Assembly (NCBI GenBank): GCA_021613535.1
Contig: CP075494.1
Coordinates: 8,246,001-8,310,000, forward strand
From: Adineta vaga
Lineage: Eukaryota; Rotifera
Length of the DNA: 64,000 nucleotides
Direction of reading: 5' to 3'
Shown piece by piece: positions 24,130 to 36,400 of this stretch. The notes under the pieces are model-generated. The model had not been told where the DNA came from, did not search any database, and saw only the letters and a list, made by a program, of their open reading frames with translations. The position numbers and the translations under genes are program-made. The first letter of the stretch is position 1. Each line of letters starts with the position of its first letter.

Positions 24130-24650
24130 TCAAAACAATCCCCACTTGGCCCGTATTTTTGCTCCACATGCTTCACAAACGTCGTCGACGAACCTTCTAC
24201 AATCTCGGCTTAGAAGGGAATAAGTAGCACCATGGTATTCGTTGATAATATCTTGAACTTTTGATGGTGAGGCATCAACTACCTCTGAATCCCAGAACTC
24301 TGCCAGATCGTTTTTATTAACCCGTCGTTTAAGAATTTCCGATTCTGATTTGTCGTTCGCCATGTGTATGTGTATTTGATCATGTTCGCATCTCTCAACT
24401 TCCAGTAATATAAATCTTTGTTCAGTTTCAAGAATAGTAAGAACATGATGTGTACCACCAGTCATACCCCCTGCAACTAGGCCATTACCATAAATTGAAA
24501 TCTTCTCAATCCTTTTGTCTTGTCTAATACCAGGTTTTGGACCAGGGCTAAAAATGAAAATCAAATAATTTAAACTATAGAGGCGATTAATTAAATATAC
24601 CGAGGTCTTCGATCTGAGCTTGAAGATGATTTTGAAAATAATGAACTCAT
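24130..24650 (-). CDS. Small protein of unknown function, possible permuted papain-like (PPPDE/LRAT-type) fold
   Basis: Two exons, 24650-24601 and 24547-24130, give 155 aa. The start MSSLFSKSSSSSDRR is a Ser-rich leader. The body contains GGMTGGTHHVLTILE, later EVVDASPSKVQDIINEY, then RDCRRFVDDVCEACGA near the end. A His followed by beta-strand-like sequence, then a Cys at the start of a helix (DCRRFVDDV), resembles the His-then-Cys order of permuted NlpC/P60, LRAT and PPPDE proteins. That resemblance is inference from pattern only. It stands alone between two gene-poor regions. The gene call rests on a long coding frame plus a clean GTATAT..TTTTTAG intron. Confidence 0.65.
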
Positions 24651-27600
24651 AATTCGAAACGATACGAATCTACATTCAAATTTTAAAAACATTTTTGAAA
24701 TAAACATGAGTGAATATTTTTTGCATACATCGCTTTTACCATTCTATACTATACAGTTTTGTCTTTTCTTTCGATTATACGAACAAAAACGAAGCAACCG
24801 AAAAGAGTTTTTATGACATCGTTATGGCTGGTGTAATATTAAATGGGATATGTTATTAAACACTAACTTGTTACTCGAATGCAAAAATAAATTGTCTTCG
24901 AAACAAACAAAAAACCAATGAGAAAACGTTTCTTCTTTCATATTTTATTATTATATACTTCGATATATGATAGAAATAATCCGATGTTGTGAGTTTTTAA
25001 TCATTAAAATTTCTTGTCATTTGATAAACTGTGCAACTACAGTAAAATCTATAGATTATGATATTAGTCTCACCCTTTTTCTGCAATACTTATGAATCTT
25101 TTATCTCGATATTCGATTGCAATTGTAAGTTTTTTATCCGCAGTTAACTCTTGTAACTATCTATTACATTTCATATATCTATTCGATACAGAATAATAGT
25201 TTCAAAATTCCCTGATGATTGTCCTTGGACAAAATAAAAACGATTGTCGCAAGTAATCTGAAAATATTTTGTAAGCTCAACTTCAAGATAGTAAAAATCG
25301 ACGTAAACAGTAAGATAAAGTTTCTTGATCCGTACTGTTTATAAAAGCCGATCATAATGCGATTGTCTCAATAAATTCTTTATATAAAGACTAACTCGCC
25401 ATTTTTCTGCTACATGTATATTTTATAAATCACAATAGATGAGAAATACTATAATACGAGGATGAGAATGGATGAATTATCACAATACATATAGTACAAC
25501 TTTAAATTATTTTTCTACACAGACACCTACAATATAATAACACCGAATTCATTCAGAACGATGATACTAAATGTGCTAAATCATTTTAAGAAAGATGAAA
25601 ACCTCATGATTCATATATATATACTCACTCATCATCAAAATAACATTGAAACAACTAGTAATATGGTAATCATACTAAATCCTGATTGTTAAGATGTGTA
25701 TGCACTAGAACATTTATCTCAACGACAGAAGAAAAAGTATTATTGCATGTTTCGTGCGTGCGATCAGATAACGTAAATACAGAAACGAAAGAGAAGATTA
25801 GAATAACAAATGTGATGATATCATAGTATTGTAATTGTATTTGTTCTTATTTTCTATCGAGAATTGTCTAATTATATGATATCGATCGACTAACTCGAAG
25901 AAAAATCGAACGGAGCAAGAACAAGAGATCGAATAAGTCTTTTATCTCGAGTTAAAAAGTAAAAGAATGAAAGAGAGAAGAGATTAGAAAAAAAAAACAA
26001 GTGAAACTGATTAGTAAACAATAAATAAAGTACTAATGGGGAATTCAAGGATGTACGATAGAACAAATGCTGTCTTGAATAAAAACATCAAAATCGAAGG
26101 CAACTAATTATGTAAGATTCTAATAAAGAGTATAAATGTAGACTTGAAAATAGATTAAAGAGAAAACAGATTATCTCGTTTGATTTAAATCAGTCAATGA
26201 TACAGGAAGAAAATAGAAAGGTACTTTTTTTATTGTCTTATTAACTTTCTCAAACTGTTCGAAATTATATTGATTTTAGTAATTGTTGATACTTTTTGTA
26301 ACTTACTTGTTTATGAGATGAAATGCCGTAGAATTAATAGTTTGTTCACAGTTTTTCTTTATAGGAAAAGGGAAAAAAATAATAAATGATAAGTATGTTA
26401 AAGAATATTGTATTGTATTCTTTAGACAATTGTCAATTGAAAAAAGTCAATAGAATTTCTTCTTTATATATATAATATCGTTCTATAAACTGGTTTTTTT
26501 AACCGTTGGTTTTTTCCAAGTATTAGTTGATACTTTGAATAAATCGTTTTTGTTCTCTTCCGTCTACTTAATTCTCTTCCAACTGTAAATAGATATTTAT
26601 TATTGTACAATAACGTTCGAGTACATTACATAGCTTTGTTTTTATTCTTTTATCTTATTTTTCTGTTTTCTTCGGCTCGTTCTTTGACCTATGTAAATAT
26701 GTATGCATCCATATTTATACGACTCTTCTTTTTTCTCCGAATAAAAAAGACGTTTAATTAAACGAAAATAATTTTCAAAAAAGAGATTCGATAACAGCTT
26801 CATTAGTTTTTTTTCGTATTTTCAATATTTGAAAATATAAATTTCCAATGTGCATGGAATATAGATGGACAATCATTGTATCATAAAATATTATATAAAT
26901 AATTAATAAAAAAGAACAGATTCGTTCTCAATTGGAATAAAGCATTGCTGTATTCAACATTGTATTGCTTCTTTCTATTCTTTCTCATCGATGGTATCTG
27001 AATTATCTTCGTTACTCTTATCTTCCACCATCGCACCCTCCAGTAGCGTGAACAAGGAGAGGCGCGTAGGACGTGAAGAACCCCTGCTTCTGAAAATTAA
27101 TAGGAAAAAAGGGTTTCGTCCCCTTGCTTTTGAAAATTTCGTTTTTTGGTCATCAGAAATCAAAGGAGGATGGTTGCGGCTCCCTGCTGTGACATCTGAC
27201 TTACATCCCCGACACCCTCACCCATACCCACCCATGTGGATATCTTCGAAATAAGAATATTTGAAGTGCAGGAGAGTTTTTGGCAAGATTACATTGGTTA
27301 ATGCTACTGATACATCAGAGAAAAAACATCACGCTGTTTTGATCAAAGATGTCTGTATATATTTATTCAACAATTAGAAACGAATGACAAGATACTATTA
27401 AAACTAATTGACTACTGTCTCGATTGAGTACAATTATGATCATTACTATGAATACTCAGGTCAAGATGAACTAGTTTTATAAATAGACACGAAACGAAGA
27501 GTCGTTCATTTTGTGAACAAAATTTTACTAGTAATAAATTATCAATGAAATTAATAATTCTGAAAATTTATTTGATGTGATAATTTTCATTGTAAAGACT

Positions 27601-27815
27601 ATAAACTACTTACTCCATCTATGAAATGATGTGATTGCTTCATCGGAGGTTATCATTTTAAATTTGATTTGTTATTATTATTTTCTCAACAAATGAAACA
27701 AATCAACCAACTATATTATGCCGAGTTGATCCGCATCATCGTTTCTTCATCCTTATTCATTACACTACAACTATCTTTTTTATGTAATAAAAACATGACA
27801 TTTTTCCTTAGATAA
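24651..27815. other. 3.2 kb intergenic region, no supported gene
   Basis: Very AT-rich, with many stops in all frames. It holds one GC-richer island described separately. The last 100 bp before HEXIM contains a TTTTTCCTTAG acceptor-like sequence four bases upstream of the HEXIM ATG. Confidence 0.55.
26985..27255. other. GC-richer island, open on both strands, origin unknown
   Basis: About 270 bp distinctly richer in G and C than the surrounding DNA. It has an open frame of 87 codons on + (26991-27254) and 62 on - (26975-27163). It contains two related copies of a CCCCTxGCTTxTGAAAATT motif about 40 bp apart. No protein family was recognised. It may be a fragment of a repeat or mobile element or a transferred piece. 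Confidence 0.35.
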
Positions 27816-29137
27816 ATGCATCCAGTTGGGCAGCAACAGCAGCGTCGGGGTAATCCTACTCGAATGCCGATGATGTATCACACGTCTTTACCACCTGCGC
27901 CATTATTACCTGTCCCTCCACCAGCATTACGATATGGTGGTGGTGGCGGCGGTGGTATTGGTAATTATCAGCAATCAGTAGGTGTTAGTGGTGGAATGAA
28001 ACATCATCAACGTGGAAGTGGAAATCGTACTGGTCGTGGATCCATTGCCCCTCATCGACAGCAACGTCCAACTGCCGGTTCTCGTTATCATCCTTATCAA
28101 TTTCGACAACCATTACCTCCTCAGCAACAACAGCAACGTTCATATCGACCAGCTCATCCATTACCACGTACTCCAGCAGCATTAATGGGTAAATAGAGTA
28201 AAAGATTGAAATACTGAAAATGAAATTTCTGTTTTTGTTTTAGGTACACCACCTGGTATGTCACAATCAGAATATGAATTGATTCATTCAGCACAAGTAC
28301 AACGTGATAAAAAGAAACTTGATGTACTTGCACCATCAAATACAACACAGTTTCTCATACGTGATCATAACCGTCAAACGCCATCATCTATAGCTACACC
28401 AACGCCAACACATCAAACAGGTAAAAAGAACACACATACATATGTGTACACATATAGTGAAACAAATAAAACGATGTTCTGATATATTTTAGATTCTTCC
28501 CCATCGACTACACAAAGTCAATCATCATTACCTTATGATCAAATGTTTGATATGGGTGATGTTGATGCTCAAAGTGATGATACAGAAAGTAATCAGGATA
28601 TTGGTTTTGGTGGTAGTGATCCATCCGGTGATAGTGATTTCAATGATATTTATTATCAATGTCGATATGAACGTTATGCAGCATTTAGTCGAGCAAATTT
28701 ACTCAATGAAGTTCTATCACTTTGTGCAAATATTGATCGTTTACAACATGAAAAAAGTGAAGTGGAAAAACGTTTACGTGATGTACAACAACATCTATAT
28801 GAAGTAACTACGGCACATAATGGTAATCAAAGTCGTTCGACAAATGACGAAGTAAATCAAATCACTGACGATGATTCTCGAGTAAGATTTTTCTAACATT
28901 ACTCTCTTGTTCAATACTAATAGATATTTATTTCATATTTAGATGCAGTCACCAATTCCTGATCAACAACAGAACGATTCGAAGAATGGCGAGGATATGA
29001 ATCCTGTCGATGATGAAATACAAGCATCAACTTCATCTCAACCTTCATCTATTAATCAAACGGAAGTAAACGAACCATTAGTCGAAGGAAATTCTTCCGA
29101 AACTAATGAAAATGAACAACAAATTGCTCATTCATAA
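27816..29137 (+). CDS. HEXIM1: HEXIM homologue (P-TEFb inhibitor, 7SK RNP component)
   Basis: HEXIM proteins bind 7SK RNA and, as dimers, inhibit CDK9/cyclin T (P-TEFb), restraining transcription elongation. Exons: 27816-28188, 28244-28420, 28493-28881, 28943-29137; sum 1134 bases, 377 aa. The N-terminal 120 residues are rich in Pro, Gln, Gly, Arg and His, including a basic KHHQRGSGNRTGRG stretch that could bind RNA. The core APSNTTQFLIRDH (about 154-166) aligns with the human APYNTTQFLM inhibitory segment, but Tyr is Ser. An acidic Asp/Ser stretch follows, as in the family, then FNDIYYQCRYERYAAFSRANL and a heptad-like coiled coil (about 230-275) for dimerisation. The tail is acidic/polar. 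It sits 129 bp upstream of HYOU1 on the same strand. Confidence 0.85.
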
Positions 29138-29239
29138 GTTGTCTTGTTTATTTTTTTGTTGTTATATAATCTTATTGTATAAACATATATGTATAATATA
29201 GCACCAATGTGTTTTTCCTCAGTTGATTTTCTTTATCCT

Positions 29240-29257
29240 GTTTTCACTCTCTTCTAG
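29240..29257 (+). promoter_or_regulatory. Candidate trans-splice acceptor before HYOU1
   Basis: A pyrimidine tract and CTTCTAG (AG at 29256-29257) end nine bases before the HYOU1 ATG, 129 bp after the HEXIM stop. No upstream HYOU1 exon is visible in the gap. Confidence 0.4.
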
Positions 29258-29266
29258 ATCATAAAT

Positions 29267-32200
29267 ATGATCCATCCAAAAACGATCCTTAGTATTTTTA
29301 TGATATTTACTCTATCGATTGTCTTCACAGTTGATAGTCTTGCTGTGATGTCAGTCGATCTAGGTACCGAATTTGTGAAAATTGCTATCGTTAAACCTGG
29401 AATACCGATGGAAATTGCTTTGAATAAGTAAGTTTATTTCGTGTATTTTTAATAAAAATGTCATTTTTTTTCTATTTCAATAGAGAAAGTCGTCGAAAAA
29501 CACCAGTGATCATTGCTATTAAAGGCAAAGATCGAGAATTTGGTGAAGCGGCTGTATCTCGAGTATGAAACATAAAGATATCATTGATAAATAAAAGTTT
29601 CTCTTGATTTTTTTCTAGTCAAGTAAAATCCCAGCGCAATCATACATGTATTTACGAGAATTAGTTGGCAAATCATTGAATAATCCAGTTATTGAACAAT
29701 ATTTAAAACGATTTCCATACTATAAATTAAAAACCAATGATCATACGAGTGAACTTGTTTTCGAACATGATAGGTAAGTGTATATTGATACTTAAGAAAG
29801 ATCTTTCAGAGAATGTAAATCAATATGAATCATTATTTTCTTTCTAGTGAAACCAATTATACCATTGAAGAGCTACTTGCTATGATATTGAAGAAAGCTC
29901 GTGAATATGCATCAGATTTTGCGGAACAATCCGTTGATTCTGCTGTTATCACTGTTCCACCTTATTTTACACAATCTGAACGACGAGCTGTTAAACGTGC
30001 ATGTGAATTAGCCAATATCAAGTTACTTCAATTAATGAATGATAATACAGCTGTTGCACTCAACTATGGTATATTTCGTCGTAAAGATTTCAATTCAACG
30101 GGTTCAACTTATTTATTCTATGATATGGGAGCACAATCAACTATATGTACTATTGCAACTTTTCATATTGTTAAAACAAAAGAAAATGGTTATCTCGAAG
30201 AAGTACCACAATTAACAATTAAAGCGGTTGCATTTGACCGAGATTTAGGTGGTTTAGAATTTCAAATACGTTTACGTGATTATTTAGCAAAGAAATTTCA
30301 TGAACAACATCCAAAAATTGATCTATTTCAAAATGCTAGAGCTTTAACAAAATTGTTTCGTGAAGCTGAACGAGCTAAACATGTTTTAAGTGCTAATAAT
30401 GAATATACAGCACAGGTCGAAGGTTTAGTCGATGAAATTGATTTTAAACATCGATTGACACGTGAACAATTTGAAGATTTATGTAAAGATCTTTTTCAAC
30501 GAGTTCGACGACCAGTTGAAGAAGCACTCAATGCTAGTGAAATTACATTGGTAAGAAATTCTAATAGATTAAGAACATGAGTCGATATTTATTAATTTTA
30601 GAGTGAAATTCAACAAGTACTTTTATTTGGTGGTGCAACACGTATCCCTCGTATTCAAGAAGAATTAGCTAAATCAATTGGCGGGTACGTAGATATTTTT
30701 AGAAGTAGCTTCAAAGACTATGATAAAAGTATTCTTTTTCTATAGAATTGATCTTGGTAAAAGTTTAAACACCGATGAAGCTGCTGCAATGGGTGCTGTC
30801 TATCAAGCAGCTGCACTTTCCAAAGGTTACCGTGTGAAAAAATTTATTATTAAAGATGCTAATCAATATCCTATTAATGTTCAATTTGAACGGCATACAG
30901 AGAGTACATCAGAAAGTTCGGAACAAAAAGTAGTTGATCGAACATTGTTCAATCGAAACAATCTTTATCCAAATCGAAAAGTGATGACATTTAATCGACA
31001 TACGGATGATTTTTCATTTGATGTTCATTATGGAAATGTTTCACATCTTTCAAATACTGATAAACGGTAAGTGTAGAGCAGATTAAAAAGAAATTATAAA
31101 TCTTAATTTCATTGTTATCCTTTCAGTACACTTGGCCAAACAGAACTACTTCATGTAAGTGTTACTGGTGCTCGTGCAGCTTATGAAAAACATAAAGATA
31201 CCAGTGAATCAAAAGGCATTAAGGCACATTTTCAATTGGATGAAAATTGTCTTCTTTCTCTCGCTCGAGTATGTTTCAATGGTTGTGTGTGTATATATAT
31301 ATTAATTCTTCTACTTTTATTCGTTGAATTCATAGGTTGAATTTATTTTTGAACGAAAAGAAACTGAAGCAGATCGAAATATTACAGACGAAGATGCGTC
31401 AACATTATCAAGTAAATTTTTTAAATATTCTTTTCAATCAATTGATTAATCTATATGATTTTTATAGAATTAGGTAGTAAAATTTCCAGTTTCTTCTCAT
31501 CACGAGGTTCATCTGAAGACGAAAGTAATAATGGAACGAATACGACTAATGACGAAGTTCCTCTCGGAGTAAGATCACTTCTATATTTAGAAATCGCATA
31601 TCAATGATTATTGTTCTTAGAATAACACTGAAACAAATACGAATGAACAATCAACTGATGAAAAAGGTACGTGCATATAAATATTGATGATGTAAGTATT
31701 GAATTAATTGTTATTATAGAAGCAACAGCAAATTCAACAGAAAATGCCAACACAACAACAACAACAACTGAAACGACAACAACGACAGTACCACCACCAA
31801 AAATGATTACTATTCGTGAAGCATTAGAATATCAGGTTGAATTACGTGACTATCCTGATCCAACATCAGAAGCTCAAACAATCTCACGGCAAAAGTAAAT
31901 ATCTTCATATTTAAATAACATGAAACCGTTGTTTAAGTAGAGTTTCAAATTTCACTAGTTATAATCAATGTCATTATTATCGTTTAGATTAACTGCTTTG
32001 GATGATTATGACCGTGAAGCTTTAGCTTTAGCTACTGCTAAAAATAATCTTGAATCATTTATTTATGACATGCGTGATAAACTCGAACATGATGCTATTT
32101 ATAAAAAAGCCGTCTCCACTGATGAACACACAAAGATTAGTGATAAATTAACTGAAGTCGATTCATGGTTATGGGATGATGGAATTACTGCTGATGTTAA

Positions 32201-32941
32201 AGTAAAAGAAATTTCACTTTTTAAATACTGTATTTCTTTTCTTTTCTTCTCAATAGACATTAAAAGCAAAATTAGAAGAATTAAAAACAATAACTAAAGG
32301 ATTGAAATTACGTGTACGTGAAGTTGATTTACGTCCACAAAAATTGAAAGAACTCAAAGATGCAATTAATACTACAGAACATTTTATTCAAGCAACACGT
32401 GTTCTATTTTTGAAAAAAGAAGAAGATGAAAAACCATTTACTGATTCTGAAATCAATTCATTAGAAAAAATAATCAAAGAAACATATGTAAGTAAATCTT
32501 TTGATCGACTATTCGAAAATAAGTTATCTTTCAGACATGGCGCGATGAAGTTGTCGATGCATTTTCAAAATTATTACCAACTGAAACACCAAAATATTTA
32601 TCAACTGATTTTGATGATAAAATTAATTTACTTAAACGTGAAACGAATTATTTAATTGGTAAAGCCCAACGATTTATTCCAAAACCTAAACCTACAACTA
32701 CTACACCAAAAGTTCCTGTTAAAAATGATACAAACATTGAAGAACAAGAAGAACCATCGACTACAACGCCAGTTCCTGACGAACCAGAGGTAGAAACTGA
32801 AGAAACAACAACAACAACAACAACCACCACCACCACCACAACCGAACCAACATCCGAAGGTATATTTTGTTATTTGAATCATATTATACTAGTATTTTAT
32901 TTGACCCTGGTTTATTTTTAGAAGAACGTACTGACTTATAG
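29267..32941 (+). CDS. HYOU1: Hypoxia up-regulated protein 1 / GRP170, ER Hsp70-family chaperone
   Basis: It is an ER-lumen Hsp110/Grp170 chaperone and nucleotide exchange factor for BiP. Fifteen exons: 29267-29427, 29484-29562, 29619-29773, 29848-30550, 30602-30684, 30746-31066, 31127-31268, 31336-31411, 31468-31568, 31621-31666, 31720-31894, 31988-32201, 32257-32487, 32535-32859, 32922-32941; sum 2832 bases, 943 aa. A signal peptide (about 1-24) precedes [20 protein letters not shown]. ATPase motifs include DAVIT-type [29 protein letters not shown] and [33 protein letters not shown] closes the nucleotide domain. The insert and tail are Thr/Glu-rich low complexity. The protein ends RTDL, a variant of the KDEL/NDEL retention signal, encoded by a separate 20-bp last exon. 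Confidence 0.96.
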
Positions 32942-33421
32942 AAGTGAACTTTGGTATTAGCGTATGTTTGTTCATCATTCCATGTTGCGATAACTGATAA
33001 TACTAGTCAATTGTTTTACTTGTTGCTATTGTCGATCTGTCGTTCACTTACCTAATTTATCTCCGCCTGTTTTGTTTTCGTTTCTTTTTCAATTGTTACG
33101 ATTTAGTTAGACATCAATATATAAGGAACATATGTGCTCTGCTTTGTCTTTGTAGGATGTTTTTTTCTTTTCTTTCTGCATGGTTTATCTTAATGTCAAA
33201 GTGTGAAACAAAACGTTTTTTTTTGATTTATTCAGTTTAAAATAAAATAAACAACATCAAAATTGAAATAATATATGACGTTTTATCGTGTGTGTTCGTT
33301 TGAGAATAAAACAATTCATTATGTTCTAAACTATTAGTTAAGTATCATCTTCTAGTTTTATTTTGTAAATTTAAAAAAAATTAGATAAAGTACACAAAAA
33401 GCATTCTATTCAAAACAAAAT
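32942..33421. other. Convergent intergenic spacer (HYOU1 / CC2D2A)
   Basis: About 480 bp of 3' flanks. Several AATAAA sequences (for example near 33243 and 33306) could serve HYOU1. No gene is seen. Confidence 0.6.
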
Positions 33422-36400
33422 TTAAACCGTTGTCTTTCTTGTCAAATGTGCTAAATAAATCCAAACAGCAAGAATATTATTTGGATATGAATGAATATGA
33501 ACAGCTAATGCAAATTCGATATCATTTGTTGGATGTTCAAACATTTTAGTTGAATACACTGAATCGACTACTGTTTGAACATTACTATACGGCATTTGCA
33601 AAGGAAATCCAGTAATCTAAGTAAAAGAAAAATGAATGAATATATAAAACAATGATTAGTGTCAGTGTATATACGTCATGTGTTGCTTGAAATTCAGCTA
33701 CTTCTTGTTCAATGTCATTTGCATTACCATGTCCTGTTGATGATTGTATCTCTTTGCTAGAATGAGAAGACAATTTAATATCACTGTTATAGATATCTGA
33801 ATATTTTCTATAGTAATTTTTTTCTAAGACTTTGCTATTGAGAATAAATCTTACCGTTTAAGAACTCCTTGTAGACGTTTTTGACACGCCCAATGCCAAC
33901 GTGTTACATGAGGTTCACGCCATTCGATAAATTTATTACGTAAAACTTCATAGATATGTTTTTCAAGTGAATGAACATCATCATCACGTGTAGGTTCGTA
34001 ATGTATATCACTTGGCTAAAAGAAAACAATTTCTCATTATTGAACAAGGATATATTGTAACTATTGAAAATGAACCTGAACAGATGACCAATGTAAAGCA
34101 TCACGTGTAAATGAACGATCAAAGAATGGTCGCCATTGTTTTGTATTAGTTACATCAAAACTCATTCTTGATGGTAAATCTTGTTCTTGTATATTAGCCC
34201 AAATCTGAAATATAAAAACACAATTAAATGAAGTTTATTTTAAAAGGAAACAATCGTACGTTTTCTTCATTTGCTAATAAATATATACTTCGAATTGGAT
34301 TCCATGTATCAAGTGTCGATGCATCATGTCCATCTGATACACTCCAACAAGTTGGAGAACGTTGTGTATCTTCTTTTGTCAGAACAAAACAACATGGACC
34401 ACTGTAGATTGATACACCTATGTTGAAAAACAAAAGATTTATGTATTGAATCAGATTTCCTTAAAGAAGATTGCTCATTTACCCATAGCGATCCAACTTT
34501 TTTTGTTCAATCGTAAGAAATAATTATTCAATAAAACAGCATGTTCTTCATCATCACCTGCCATTGTATGTAAAAATTGCTGAAAAGAAAAATTTTCAAA
34601 ATATCAAAAATGAGATCTTTCTAAAAAAATGTCCGTGTTTGTCTGAAATATATCAGTGATATAAACCTCTGTTTGATAACTTACATCGGATGTTTCCCAA
34701 ATATCGCATATTCCTGGAAAAGTTATTGTATCAGCAAGAAATGGAATCAATGCAACAAAACGAGCCAAACGATGCTACAAATATTCAAGAAACAAAAGGG
34801 CTACTTTTTCAATGAACTTATTTATTTTCAAATTATACTTGAGTTTCTGATCCACTTCCAGTGGATGTTGCTGCATCATCTGCTGTGCCTGGTAACGGAG
34901 GAAAGGGTAATGGACGAAGAAAACGTGGAATAAATACAGCTCGACCATTAATATCTGATACTGTTGCTTTATAATCTCGATCGGGAAATTTCTTATTTAA
35001 TTCTTCTACCCATTGGCGAGCATGATTGAGTAGAGCAAGAGATTCTGTACTATCGAACTAAGAATAAAAAACAAATGATCAATCATGAATTTTACGAAAA
35101 GTTCTTCTTACTGATTGCTGAATGGTTTCAGGAGGAGCTAGAATTGGTTCCATTGTCACAAACATACGAAGAACACTAGCGGGTAGTTGCATTGTATTTG
35201 TTTCAATTCTCGATTGATTTAATTTTTCTCTCACATAACCAAGCAATGGATTGGGCACACTTAAACGATAACTACCTTCCAACTGAAGGAAAAAATGAAG
35301 AGTTTCTTCTCCTTTGCAAATTTTCTTACTCGTCCATTCACATAAATATTACTAAATGGAATTTTTACGGATCCTAACCAATTTCGTGCAATACGTTTTT
35401 TAATAACTTGATCACGTTCACGATCAGTCGTCGGTAAATCCACATCAAGTTGATCGAATATATTGATATAAAGTATATCACGACAACGTTGTAGTGAACT
35501 TGCATCGAAATCATTATCCGGTGGCCTTGACAAGAAAAAAAAATACAACAGGTGATTTGTTTCTCATTTTAACTCGTCATTTAAAAAACACTACACTTTC
35601 ATTTTATATCTTTATAGTCGATAATGACGATGTTTAGATTATTTATACTTTTGTTTTGTCCTTTGATCATTTCATCGGACCCACTACCCTATGCAGAATG
35701 GGCTCATCATCATATGGTTTGGTTACCGAATTCTCATTCCAATCAAAAGGATATTCAAGGTATGTTTGATGATTATGTGAGTCATAATATTCAATTTGGT
35801 ACTGTGAATATTGATTCACGTTGGGCAACGAATTTCAATACATTCATATTTAATTCGACAAATTTTCCAACTATTCGAGATATGTTAGATGGATTCCGAG
35901 CCAAAAATAAACATATTGTTTTATGGATGACTTCCATGATTAATACTGATGCAGAAACATATGAATATGCACAAGAACATGGCTATTTATTTAATAAAAC
36001 TATCAAATGGTGGCATGGTAATGGACGTTTATTGAATTACTTTAATCAACAAGCTGTTAATTGGTGGCATAGTCAAATAGAACGACTTCTAGATACTGTT
36101 GGACCTATTCATGCTTTTAAGGTATGAGACGATTTCTAGTCAAGTATCTTTTCATTTCAATTATACAATCTAACAATTGAACTAAATGTTCTTTTTTTTC
36201 TCGAAGGCCGATGGTACTGATCCATATATAATAGAAGTACTCGATCCTCGTGTGACATGGGAACGTTATCGTACTGCTTATTATAATGATACATTTCAAA
36301 TACTACGTCGATTAGTTGGTCCCGAAGCTTTGATTATGTCTCGTCCAGTCGATAATGATTTGGATTTTTCTCCACGTGATGTTGTCTTTATGGGTTGGGT

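Noticed and set aside
32648-32882. Minus-strand frames rich in Val or Cys/Phe
   Set aside because: They are antisense shadows of the Thr/Glu-rich HYOU1 coding repeat.
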